Both the position numbers and the translations under genes were made by a program. DNA of 64,000 bases, from assembly GCF_000243695.2 (NCBI RefSeq), contig NZ_AHMN02000013.1, positions 155,001 to 219,000 on the forward strand, in the 5' to 3' direction. Positions 10,250-22,799 of this stretch are shown here, piece by piece; position 1 is the stretch's first letter; the number at the start of each line of letters is the position of its first letter. The notes beneath the pieces are model-generated. The model was not told the origin of the DNA. It saw nothing but the letters and a program-made list of their open reading frames with translations, and ran no database searches. The DNA comes from Leptospira kirschneri serovar Cynopteri str. 3522 CT (lineage in GTDB: Bacteria; Spirochaetota; Leptospiria; Leptospirales; Leptospiraceae).

Positions 10250-10284
10250 TTAGAAGAAAGTAATATTTTAAAAATTTCTTCTAA
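10250..10284 (+). promoter_or_regulatory. Hairpin abutting the ribosome binding site of the first HisKA_2 kinase
   Basis: TTAGAAGAAA (10250-10259) and TTTCTTCTAA (10275-10284) are perfect 10-base complements with a 15-base AT loop. The right arm ends directly before GCGGAG, the Shine-Dalgarno of the GTG start at 10298. It could be an operator or a translational control hairpin; no equivalent is seen before the second kinase. Confidence 0.35.
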
Positions 10285-10297
10285 GCGGAGTTAAAAA

Positions 10298-11428
10298 GTG
10301 AAGTCATTCTTTGGTCTGATTGAGCGAATTTATAAAGATAGAGATTATTTAACTCACAAACGAGCTACTCACCTTTTTGTTTTTGATATTGCTGCATTAC
10401 TCTTAGGGTTTTCATCCTCAGTTTTCCTGTGGTTTACCAAAGGAGAGCTTTTTAGGGTGGGATTTGCAGTTATGACGTTCTCATCTTTGATTTCTTTTAT
10501 ACTGTTATTGCGAAAGAAGTTTGAACTGGCTTTAAATATAATCTTATTTGCAAGTGTCGTTTTTGTAACTGCAGGTTGGTTTTGGGGAATTCCTAATGTA
10601 GGTTCGGACGTAGGTAATAAAAATATCATTCTCAGTATATTTATTATGATTTTCTTATTTTTTACCGATGTGAGAAAAACTATATATATAATGTTTTACT
10701 GTTTTTTTTTAATTTTTGTAGATGAGTTTTATCTTAAAAAACACGACGTCGTTTACACAGCGGATCGAATCGGTTTATTTTTTATGTTTTCGGTGATTTT
10801 AATTCTCACGGTAAGAACTTTATATGAATCTGTTCAGGAAAAAAACAAATTGATACAGGAAATTCATCATAGAGTTAGAAATAATCTTCAAGTAATTTCC
10901 GGTTTGGTGGAAATGCATAGCGCGTCTGATAAGGAGAATCTGCAAATCATATTATCCGATTTTCAAAATCGTATATTAGTAATATCTGAAGTTTATAATT
11001 ATCTGTATAAGTCTGAAAATTATTTCGAAATAGACTTTTCGGAAGTGATGAATAAGATTATACTAAATCTCTCTCATAGATTGGGAGAACGTTCTATCAA
11101 GATAGAAACCGAAACTGAGTCTACTTTTTTAAGGATTGAAAGTGTTATTCCTTGTGCCATGATTTTTAACGAATTATTATCTAATTCTTTAAAACACACT
11201 TTTCGTTCGGAAAAAGGAACCGTTCAAATTTCGTTTCGAAAAAAAGGAAATAAATATTTTCTTCAAGTTTCTGACGACGGTTCTGGAATCAAGGATTCTA
11301 AAATTTGGTCCAAACCCAAAACGGCCTGTTTCACTTTAATACAAATATTGACAAAACAAATCAAAGGTCGTTTTCAAATTTTCTCCAAAGGTGGTTTTAC
11401 TACGGTTTTAGAGTTCAACTCGATCTAA
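10298..11428 (+). CDS. Membrane sensor histidine kinase, HisKA_2 type, copy 1 (376 aa)
   Basis: Autophosphorylating sensor kinase of the inner membrane. Residues ~25-170 hold about six hydrophobic helices with no periplasmic sensor domain. The HisKA_2 dimerisation box EIHHRVRNNLQVISGLVEMHS contains the phosphate-accepting His (H190/H191), and the HATPase domain follows, with the N box NELLSNSLKH and DDGSGI. Start is GTG 10298 with GCGGAG seven bases upstream. No response regulator is adjacent, so its target must be encoded elsewhere. The next gene is a full-length paralogue, so this is one half of a tandem duplication. HisKA_2 kinases often control general-stress or diguanylate outputs, but the role here is unknown. 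Confidence 0.85.
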   Translation: MKSFFGLIERIYKDRDYLTHKRATHLFVFDIAALLLGFSSSVFLWFTKGELFRVGFAVMTFSSLISFILLLRKKFELALNIILFASVVFVTAGWFWGIPNVGSDVGNKNIILSIFIMIFLFFTDVRKTIYIMFYCFFLIFVDEFYLKKHDVVYTADRIGLFFMFSVILILTVRTLYESVQEKNKLIQEIHHRVRNNLQVISGLVEMHSASDKENLQIILSDFQNRILVISEVYNYLYKSENYFEIDFSEVMNKIILNLSHRLGERSIKIETETESTFLRIESVIPCAMIFNELLSNSLKHTFRSEKGTVQISFRKKGNKYFLQVSDDGSGIKDSKIWSKPKTACFTLIQILTKQIKGRFQIFSKGGFTTVLEFNSI

Positions 11429-11631
11429 AAAAGGCTGAACAAGTGATAGCTTTATAATAGTTGAGTGATGTTAGAAATGAATGATCCATCTAATTTCTCA
11501 AAAAACTGTCGTTGTATTTGAATTCACTATACTTTACGAATTGTTTTGTAAAAAAATATTTTCTCTTCAAGTCTGATTAAATAGAGTGAGTTTTTTGTTT
11601 TTCGGGCGAGCGGAAAGACGAGGGTAAGCGG

Positions 11632-12765
11632 ATGAAATTTTCAGGATTGACCAATCATATTTATAAAGACAGAGATTACCTTACTCGAAATAGGGCGTTC
11701 CATCTTTTCATTTTTAATGTGGTGTCACTTTTATTGGGTACGTCTGTGAATTTTTATGTTTGGTTTGCGAAAGGTAATTTATTACGTCCTGGTTTTTTAA
11801 TCATCATGGTTGCATCTGCAATATCCTTGTTTTTTTTATTGAGAAAAAAATTTGAATTGGCTCTCAAAATCGTTTTGATCGCAAGTGTAATCGCTGTTAG
11901 TGTTGGTTGGTTTTTTGGGCTTTCGCGGGGAAATTCTCCTTTGGATGAAGGGAATAAGAATATTGTTTTGGCTATATTTATTATGATTTTCTTATATTTT
12001 GCAAATGTAAAGCGAACTCTTCTGATTGCTGTGTACTGTTTTCTTTTAATTTTTATAGAAGAACTTTTAATGCAAAAAAGCCACGAATCTATTCATATGG
12101 CGGATCGGATCGCTCTATTTTTTATGTTTTCTGTAATTTCGATTATCGCTGTAAAAACTCTTCATGGATCGATTGAAGAAAAAAACGAATTGATACAGGA
12201 AATTCACCATAGAGTCAGGAATAATCTTCAAGTTCTTTCCGGTTTGGTGGAAATGCACAGCGATTCTGACCAAGGAAATCTTAGAAATATATTGTCCGAT
12301 TTTCAAAATCGTATATTAGCAATATCTGAAGTTCATAATTATTTGTATAAGTCCGAAAATTATTTTGACATAGACTTTTCGGAAGTGATTGAAAAAATTG
12401 TTATAAATCTTGTTCATAAATTTGGTAAACAATCTGTAAAAATAGAAAATTTAACGGAACAGGTTTTTTTAAGAATCGAATATGCGATTCCTTGCGCTAT
12501 GATTTTTAGCGAACTTTTATCTAATTCTTTAAAACATGCGTTTTCTTCTGATGTGGGGAAAGTTGTCATTCGGTTTCATAAAGAAGGAAATAAGTATCGT
12601 CTTCAAATCGAGGATGACGGTTTTGGAATATCTGATTCTAAAACTTGGTTAAAGCCAAAAACTTCTGGCTTTAAATTGATTCAACTTTTGACTAAACAGA
12701 TCAAAGGTAGTTTTCAAATCCTTTCGGATTCTGGTTCTATTGCCGTAATTGAATTTAACGCTTAG
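11632..12765 (+). CDS. Membrane sensor histidine kinase, HisKA_2 type, copy 2 (377 aa)
   Basis: Paralogue of the kinase at 10298-11428, with the same plan: about six membrane helices, EIHHRVRNNLQVLSGLVEMHS with H192/H193, then NELL-type N box (SELLSNSLKHAF) and EDDGFGISDS. The opening IYKDRDYLT is the same in both; by eye the catalytic halves are much closer than the membrane halves. Divergence in the membrane part suggests the copies sense different signals while sharing a partner. Start ATG 11632 follows GAGGGTAAGCGG. The 203-base gap between the copies has no terminator that I can see. Confidence 0.85.
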   Translation: MKFSGLTNHIYKDRDYLTRNRAFHLFIFNVVSLLLGTSVNFYVWFAKGNLLRPGFLIIMVASAISLFFLLRKKFELALKIVLIASVIAVSVGWFFGLSRGNSPLDEGNKNIVLAIFIMIFLYFANVKRTLLIAVYCFLLIFIEELLMQKSHESIHMADRIALFFMFSVISIIAVKTLHGSIEEKNELIQEIHHRVRNNLQVLSGLVEMHSDSDQGNLRNILSDFQNRILAISEVHNYLYKSENYFDIDFSEVIEKIVINLVHKFGKQSVKIENLTEQVFLRIEYAIPCAMIFSELLSNSLKHAFSSDVGKVVIRFHKEGNKYRLQIEDDGFGISDSKTWLKPKTSGFKLIQLLTKQIKGSFQILSDSGSIAVIEFNA

Positions 12766-13151
12766 TCGTATTCAAAATTTAGAATATACTTTTAAACATC
12801 TATGTTGATATTTGCAGAATAGTTTTTATATGTTGAGTTCTTACGGCTAACTTTTTTGGAAATACTTAACTTTATACAAACTCGGTTTTTATATCGAACT
12901 TGTATTAAATAACACGAGCGAAATCTAAAAGATTTGTTTTATAAACTACTTTTTCCATAAAAATAAAATGTGGGAACTCTTTGGCTCAGATCACAAAAAA
13001 TGAATGTTTAAAAATTTGTAATACGATTTAATCTGTGGGAACTACCCTGTTTTTTTAGTCTTTAAAAGTTAGGATCGATCATTTCCATAAATGAATGTAG
13101 GAACTCTTATTTTTAGAAAAATTTTTCCCTACATCGAATTCATAATAAATA

Positions 13152-13186
13152 GAGTTTTTGAAAAATTCATTTTCTTCTGTTTTTAT
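13152..13186. mobile_element. Solo end of a family A element
   Basis: GAGTTTTTGAAAAATTC followed by ATTTTCTTCTGTTTTTAT matches the TCTCCATCTGTTTCTATTT end of full copies, but the other half is missing. A decayed or deleted copy. Confidence 0.5.
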
Positions 13187-13360
13187 ATCGAGCTTATCTT
13201 AAAACCTCAAAGAATTTTACGTGATAATTCTTTAGAAATTTTTAATAAAATGCAGTAGTTCCTACAAATTAAGTCTCATTTGACAATTTATGAACTTTTG
13301 AGCAGTTCTAATCTCGTTCAATTTTTGTAATAGTTCCCACATTTTTGTGAAACTCAATCC
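13187..13360. repeat. Intergenic repeat, empty-site counterpart of 54054-54374
   Basis: Shares AAAGAATTTTACG, TTTAGAAATTTTTAATAAAAT, CAGTAGTTCCTAC and TTTTTGTGAAACTCAAT with 54054-54374. At TTTAATAAAAT this copy is uninterrupted, while the other carries a family A element flanked by TAATA on both sides. Confidence 0.7.
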
Positions 13361-13446
13361 CACTTTCTAAGGGCGCCATTTTGTCTAAAACGAATGGATA
13401 AAATAATTCTGAATATAGTAATACAGATTTTTTTATCACTCTAATA

Positions 13447-13560
<114 letters not shown>

Positions 13561-13785
13561 ATATAGAAACTACTCATTTAACAACGCAAAGACGATTTAA
13601 AAGTTTATAAACTTCTCGAAAATACTTAATCTGTAGTAGTTGCCTATAATTAAATTTTCTTAATTTATGTTTTGGCATCTGTTTTAGATAAACTGGAAAG
13701 TATTTATTACTTAAAAAGAATACTGATTCAATAAAAATTTACGAAGGTTGGGGTCTGAATTTATCGATTTCTAAATTCAAAAATT

Positions 13786-14478
13786 TTAAAGAACGGAACC
13801 TTTCCAGGTTTTGACTCCGCTTCCTTCGATCGGAAACGGATCCCCTAAATATTTCGGATTTGTTTTGAACAGATTCATATCAATCCAAGCTAGAGTCCTG
13901 GCAAAAAATTCTCTAAATCTGCTGAAAGGTCCGCTCGTATAAATTCTTCGATCGGATTCGAAGGCCTGAAATTTAAGACCGATTTTATTTGCAAGAAACG
14001 CTGCTCTAGGTTGGTAGACTCTTTGGCTGACAAAAATCAAATCTTGAATCTGAAAAATTTCCTTTGCACGAACCAATGTGTCTAACGTTCTAAAACCCGC
14101 ATGGTCCACGAATATATCTTTTTCGTTCACTTCGTTTTTAAGAATATAGAGTAGCATGGGTTTTACTTCGTTGTAATAAATGGAACCGTTGTCTCCGGAA
14201 AGAAGAATTTTTTTTACCTTACCTTGGTGATATAATTCTAAGGCGCAGTCTAATCTATCTTTTAAAACAGCGGAAGGTTCGTTTTTATAAACGGAAGCTC
14301 CGGGAACTACCGCGACCGTTGCGGGTTTTGCCGATCTGTGATTTTGAAATTTTTCCGTACGAAGATATAATTCTTCGAAACTGAAATCGATCGCAATGGG
14401 AATGGATATAAGGATACAAAAAAAGAAAAAACTTCGAGTATAAAACTTGGATTTTTTAAAATAATCTAACTGAAACAC
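13786..14478 (-). CDS. SanA/YdcF-like DUF218 membrane protein (230 aa)
   Basis: DUF218 proteins such as SanA and ElyC act at the cell envelope and are linked to peptidoglycan integrity and drug exclusion in E. coli. One N-terminal membrane helix (residues ~16-32) precedes the domain: AVVPGASVYKNEPSAVLKDRLDCALELY, LLSGDNGSIYYNE, DHAGFRTLDTLVRAKEIF and SQRVYQPRAAFLANKIGL, all typical DUF218 blocks in the expected order. Most similar in plan to SanA. It is transcribed alone, divergently from the Spy-like operon (132-base gap). Biochemical activity of the family is not established. Confidence 0.8.
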   Translation of the reverse strand: MFQLDYFKKSKFYTRSFFFFCILISIPIAIDFSFEELYLRTEKFQNHRSAKPATVAVVPGASVYKNEPSAVLKDRLDCALELYHQGKVKKILLSGDNGSIYYNEVKPMLLYILKNEVNEKDIFVDHAGFRTLDTLVRAKEIFQIQDLIFVSQRVYQPRAAFLANKIGLKFQAFESDRRIYTSGPFSRFREFFARTLAWIDMNLFKTNPKYLGDPFPIEGSGVKTWKGSVL

Positions 14479-14610
14479 GGAATTTTGGAATCCTTCAAAA
14501 TCAGCGATTTTTTCATGTAAACTTACAAGCCGAATTTTAATAGAAAAAGTCCTTTTTTACTTTTCAGACAATTTGAGTCAGGAAAAATTTTCGAAACAGG
14601 AAACAAAACT

Positions 14611-15192
<582 letters not shown>

Positions 15193-15199
15193 GGAATTC

Positions 15200-15702
<503 letters not shown>

Positions 15703-15706
<4 letters not shown>

Positions 15707-16083
15707 TATCGGATCAAAGCAGAATGGAATCGAACGGAATCGACAAAGAAATTTCAGACAGACTTTATAGCAAAGTCTGGAGTTCTAAAATCTGCGACGC
15801 GGTTTATAGAAGACGCCGCTGGAGAATGATTCAATTTGGATTGATCGCATTCTTGTTTGCGTTTTTTTCCAGCTCGATTGTTTGGTTGGCTTTTTTTGAA
15901 AACCGAGAAGCTGAACTTGCACGTGACGAACTTCAGTTTTGGGTTCAGGAACAAATTTATGGAACAACTGTGGAGGCTGAATCCAAAGTTCAAAATAAGA
16001 TTTATAATCAAGAAACCATGAAAAAAAATCCGGTTTCTTTGGATGTGGATACTTTAATTGAAGCTTCTTTAGATCGTAGATGA
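15703..16083 (+). CDS. Single-pass membrane protein, probable anti-sigma partner (126 aa)
   Basis: I see no family match, but position and topology fit an anti-sigma factor: ~45 cytoplasmic N-terminal residues (ISDRLYSKVWSSKICDAVYRRRRW), one membrane helix (MIQFGLIAFLFAFFSSSIVWLAFF, ~48-70), and a ~55-residue external part. The GTG at 15703 overlaps the sigma stop (GTGA), which is common for sigma/anti-sigma pairs; ATG 15724 is an alternative start. No zinc-binding HxxxCxxC motif is present, so it is not a ZAS-type anti-sigma. Confidence 0.6.
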
Positions 16084-16365
16084 CGTAAGGTATATTAAAA
16101 AATTCTAAACATTAGAGTAGGTTAAACGTTATTTTCTACTGTTTTTAATTACAGAGTGTTTCAAAACTGAATTTGTCTTATCAAAAAGATTGAGTTGTAA
16201 AAATTTGTCTGAGGTATTGGGACAGATTATTATATCGAGTTCACGTTAAGTTAGAATCTAAAGTCTTTAGTCTCATTAGATCTACATAAGTAATACTTAT
16301 GGGCTTGGTTTCCACTTGACCTGTATTTCCCCTAAGTAGACTCTTAGCCAGGAGTCTTAAATCCT

Positions 16366-17337
<972 letters not shown>

Positions 17338-17355
17338 TCTCAACCCGGACACAAT

Positions 17356-19401
<2,046 letters not shown>

Positions 19402-19584
19402 GGTTTTTCGTAAAGCCGATTTTTATATTATAAAATTATACTTTTTGTATTTAGTCTTTTAGATTTACGGAGATTTGAGTCTTTTCGTAAAATGTAGGAA
19501 CTCTTACAAATTTTATTGTCTAAAAGCCTAAACTTAACGTAAGAGACGTAATTTGTGAAAATTACTTCGTTTTGTTGTAAATGT
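19402..19584. other. Intergenic stretch after ligA with one GGAACT motif
   Basis: Only a TGTAGGAACTC motif near 19494 (intergenic family also seen at 12766-13446 and elsewhere). No gene or clear terminator. Confidence 0.4.
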
Positions 19585-19589
19585 TATTA

Positions 19590-19687
19590 GAGTTGTTGAA
19601 AAATTCCATAGTGAAGATTCGTAAAATTGCTTCAATTGTCCATTCAATCCAATACAAACAGATCAAGAATTAATTTTTCAACAACTC
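19590..19687. mobile_element. MITE-like element, family A (98 bp), TSD TATTA
   Basis: Ends GAGTTGTTGAAAAATTCC and AATTTTTCAACAACTC, with identical TATTA at 19585-19589 and 19688-19692. It differs from the copy at 54119-54215 by essentially one base over the whole length, so these two are the youngest pair in the window. Confidence 0.9.
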
Positions 19688-19983
19688 TATTATAAAGACC
19701 CACAAAAATATATCGAAAATAAAATAGAAATTTTGCAAAGATTACATGAGCCATTCCGGAACCAATGGATTTTTTTGAAGAAGATCTTATATTCTAACCT
19801 TTGAAACAAATTTATAGTATTATTTTATACTTTTTTGTAGTGACAAACATGATTTTGGTTTTTGGGAATTTTCGACCGTTAGAAATTTAATTTTATAAAT
19901 CCTTATATTAATAATTTATAATAAAAAAATTAATTTGATCAATTGTTCAAAAATTGAATTCGTCTATGATGTTTTTTTAAATA

Positions 19984-20082
19984 GACTTTTTGAAAAATGA
20001 ATTCTCCACCTTATTTCTTTTTCATGAAATAGTCAATTGAAGTAGTTTTGTTAATCGCCGTTATAGAATTTTTCAACAATTC
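19984..20082. mobile_element. MITE-like element, family A, inverted relative to 19590
   Basis: Left end GACTTTTTGAAAAATGAATTC, interior TCAATTGAAGTAGTTTTGTTAATCGCC, right end AATTTTTCAACAATTC. Flanks AAATA and TAATA are an eroded 5-base duplication. Between this copy and the previous one (19693-19983) there is only AT-rich DNA without a frame. Confidence 0.8.
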
Positions 20083-20251
20083 TAATATTTATGGCTAGTT
20101 TTAATTTCTTGCGGATTTGTAATAACCGTGCAGTGTTTATTTTAAGATAAATTTCCAATTTAGACGCAAAATTATAGGTTCTTTGTTGTGGAGGGTTTGG
20201 TAAAATGAAATACTTTAGAACTTTAAATTATACTGGAGTGAATCAATTGAA

Positions 20252-21877
20252 ATGTTATTTTTAAATCCATACATAAAAGACGAAGATCGAGGTTTTTACA
20301 ATACTGTCAAAGAATTTGCGAAGGAAAGGGTTTTTCCTTCCGTGGAACAAAGGGACGAAGATTGTACTTGGAGCAACGAAATCTGGAAAGAAATGGGTTC
20401 TATGGGATTATTAGGAATTCCTATTCCAGAAGAATATGGAGGTCAAGGAGGGAGTTGTTTTCAATGTTGTCTTGCACAAGAAGCGTTTAACGCGGGTTCG
20501 TTGGATTCCGGATTTGGACTTTCTTGGGGAGCACATATGATTATAGGAAGTCTTCCGATTTTATTTCAAGGAACTGAAGATCAAAAAAATAAATATTTAC
20601 CTAAGTTAGCAAGTGGAGAATGGATTGCAGGTTTAGGATTGACCGAACCCGATTCCGGATCGGACGCCGCAGGAATGAGAACTTACGCGGAAAAGACGAA
20701 AGGCGGATTTATTTTGAACGGAAGTAAAACTTTCATCACTAACGGACCGATTGGTCAAGTTTTTATCATCATGGCAAGAACTACAAAATCTCGTGGACCG
20801 ATGGGGATTTCGGCGTTTATCGTAGAATCTAAAAACAAAGGGTTCAGTGTTTCTAAGGTTTTAAAAAAATTAGGACATAACACTTCTACAACTGCAGAAC
20901 TTACATTCGAAGATATGTATATTCCGGATGAAAATTTATTGGGCCCTTTGCACTCCGGATTTTTAAGAATCGGAAAAGCGACTTTAGAATGGGAAAGAAC
21001 CGTACTTCTTGCTGCTTTGATGGGAGGAATGGAAAACGTATTAGAAAGTTGTATTCGATATTCATGGCAGAGACAGCAGTTCGGAAAATCGATTCTAAGC
21101 TTTTTTGCAATTAAGGAAAAGATTGCGAGAATCTGGGTTTATCTATGTGCAGCAAGAAGAATGACCTACTTTGTAGCGCGTAAAAAAGATACTGAACCTA
21201 ACGTAAGTTTACCGATGGAAAGTTCCATTCTAAAAGTATTCGCTTCTGAAGTAAGTGAAGAAGTTGCTTCTGATTCGGTTCAGATTTATGGAGGAATGGG
21301 TTATATGAGGGAGGTTCCAGTAAGTCGATTTTATAGAGATGTAAAGTTGGGGACAATTGGAGGAGGAACTTCGGAAGTTCAAAGAAGTATTATATCTGCG
21401 AGTTACGGAGGATACGAACCTTATCAAAAAACAATTCAAAGTGCGGCTACGGGAGAAGTAAGAAATTTTTTCGGAGAAAAAACGAAAGATACTCCGATCG
21501 GTGAATTGATACAATCTTTAGATGTTTTAATTCAAACCGTTGGAGAAAATCCAGAAAGGAAAAAAAGACAAGCCTTTGAGTTTGGATTTGCAGATCTATT
21601 GACTTTGACGATGATTTTAAAATTGAGCCTATGGGACTTAACAAAAATCGACGGTCACTATAAAACTAATGATAAAGAAAGAGATTTTAATATACTCATA
21701 TATTATCTCACTGCCAGGTATATTCGAGGAATTGTATATTTAAAGGAGTTAGATGAAGACGGAGTCAACAAACTGTTAAAAGCGTTTGGAAAGTTGAACG
21801 CGCCTGAAAAAGAAATAGAAGAGAGTATCGAATATTTAAAGGCGGGTATTTTGGATAACGTATCGTTTGGAAAATAA
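20252..21877 (+). CDS. Acyl-CoA dehydrogenase (541 aa)
   Basis: FAD-dependent flavoenzyme that introduces the alpha-beta double bond into an acyl-CoA. The three ACAD regions are clear: helical N-domain (EEYGGQGGSCFQCCLAQEAF), beta domain (GLTEPDSGSDAAGMRT) and C-domain (YGGMGYMREVPVSRFYRD). The usual YEGT is IGGGTSEVQ, so the catalytic Glu is not in the MCAD position. E248 in EWERTVLLA is where long-chain and isovaleryl enzymes place theirs, so it is probably active. About 160 residues extend past the core (helical, unknown), making it longer than the ~380-400 norm. Likely works with the MaoC and thiolase-like genes downstream; substrate unknown. Confidence 0.9.
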   Translation: MLFLNPYIKDEDRGFYNTVKEFAKERVFPSVEQRDEDCTWSNEIWKEMGSMGLLGIPIPEEYGGQGGSCFQCCLAQEAFNAGSLDSGFGLSWGAHMIIGSLPILFQGTEDQKNKYLPKLASGEWIAGLGLTEPDSGSDAAGMRTYAEKTKGGFILNGSKTFITNGPIGQVFIIMARTTKSRGPMGISAFIVESKNKGFSVSKVLKKLGHNTSTTAELTFEDMYIPDENLLGPLHSGFLRIGKATLEWERTVLLAALMGGMENVLESCIRYSWQRQQFGKSILSFFAIKEKIARIWVYLCAARRMTYFVARKKDTEPNVSLPMESSILKVFASEVSEEVASDSVQIYGGMGYMREVPVSRFYRDVKLGTIGGGTSEVQRSIISASYGGYEPYQKTIQSAATGEVRNFFGEKTKDTPIGELIQSLDVLIQTVGENPERKKRQAFEFGFADLLTLTMILKLSLWDLTKIDGHYKTNDKERDFNILIYYLTARYIRGIVYLKELDEDGVNKLLKAFGKLNAPEKEIEESIEYLKAGILDNVSFGK

Positions 21878-22027
21878 GAGCAGTTTAGGCGCTTCTAAGA
21901 CTGACGAACCTCACCTTGTTCATTATAAATTGAGGATTGGTTGCGTAAATATATATAAATTCACGTATCTTGTAGCCGAAATAAATCTGTATGTGTAATT
22001 TAGAATATGGTTTAAAAAATCAGATTA

Positions 22028-22068
22028 AAATTGTTGAAAAATTCCGTAGTTCAATTAACAAAACTTCC
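22028..22068. mobile_element. Solo end of a family A element
   Basis: AATTGTTGAAAAATTCCGTAG then TTCAATTAACAAAACT matches the TTCCATAGTGGCGATTAACAAAACT end of full copies; the other end is missing. It lies just upstream of the MaoC gene and creates a false upstream start for that frame. Confidence 0.55.
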
Positions 22069-22132
22069 TCTGTTCTCTGTCAGTAAAAACTTATTTCAAA
22101 AACATAAAATAGGACGATCGGAGAGATTAAGA

Positions 22133-22582
22133 ATGTATAAAAAAGGAAAATCTTATGAAGAGATTGAAATCGGAGAAAAAGCGAGTTTTACTAAAACGAT
22201 TACGGAGACCGATATTTATCTTTTTGCTGGAATTAGTGGGGATTTCAATCCACTTCACGTAGACGAAGAATATGCAAAAACTACGATATTCGGAACCAGA
22301 ATCGCACATGGAGGACTTGCAGCGTCTTTACTTGCGCCCGTTCTTGGGATGAAATTGCCCGGTCTTGGAACGGTGGCCTTGGAGACTGTAACTAAATTTC
22401 GAAAACCAGTTTATCCCGGAGACACGATCACCTGCGCCGTGGAGGTAAAAAATAAGATTGAAAAAATGAAAATGATTGAAATGAAAATACTTTGGACCAA
22501 TCAGAAAGGGGAAACAATTGGAAAAGGAGAATGTAAAGTTCTACCTCCTAGTTTCAATTTAGAAACAATCGATTATGATTAG
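22133..22582 (+). CDS. MaoC-like (R)-enoyl-CoA hydratase (149 aa)
   Basis: Hot-dog fold hydratase that adds water to trans-2-enoyl-CoA, often giving the R-3-hydroxy product. The signature FAGISGDFNPLHVDEEYAK holds the catalytic Asp and His, followed by IAHGGLAASLL and the YPGDTI strand, all as in PhaJ/MaoC proteins. Length fits PhaJ-type single-domain enzymes. I start it at ATG 22133 after GGAGAGATTAAG; the frame is open further upstream but that part is a solo MITE end. Sits between an acyl-CoA dehydrogenase and a thiolase-like gene, consistent with one acyl-CoA pathway. Confidence 0.9.
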   Translation: MYKKGKSYEEIEIGEKASFTKTITETDIYLFAGISGDFNPLHVDEEYAKTTIFGTRIAHGGLAASLLAPVLGMKLPGLGTVALETVTKFRKPVYPGDTITCAVEVKNKIEKMKMIEMKILWTNQKGETIGKGECKVLPPSFNLETIDYD

Positions 22583-22799
22583 AAACGACCATCTAAAGAA
22601 GTATCGCAAATTCGGGATTTACGGCACTTTAGAACAGGGCTAAAATATTCAAATTTTTGAAACAATTTAACCCAAGTATTTTATTTATGCGTCCGAATAG
22701 TAATATTCTAAATTTAAAACTTATTTTAAGCTTTATAATTTTTTGATATATAAATATTTTTAAATCTATTTTAAGAAATAAAATCCAAAAGGTAAATCT

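Larger units (their letters stand above)
12766..13446. repeat. Intergenic cluster of TGTGGGAACT-type motifs
   Basis: No gene. The region holds several copies of a degenerate motif TGTRGGAACT or its complement AGTTCCYACA: near 12970, 13035, 13095, 13255 and 13329. The part 13187-13360 is homologous to 54054-54374, which carries an inserted MITE. A half element of family A lies at 13152-13186. Confidence 0.55.

Noticed and set aside
12960..13340. CRISPR-like array from the repeated GGAACT motifs
   Set aside because: Spacing is irregular, both orientations occur, the core is only ~10 bases and no cas genes are present.
22031..22132. Upstream extension of the MaoC frame
   Set aside because: The extra 34 codons are a solo MITE end; the MaoC domain starts after ATG 22133 with its own binding site.
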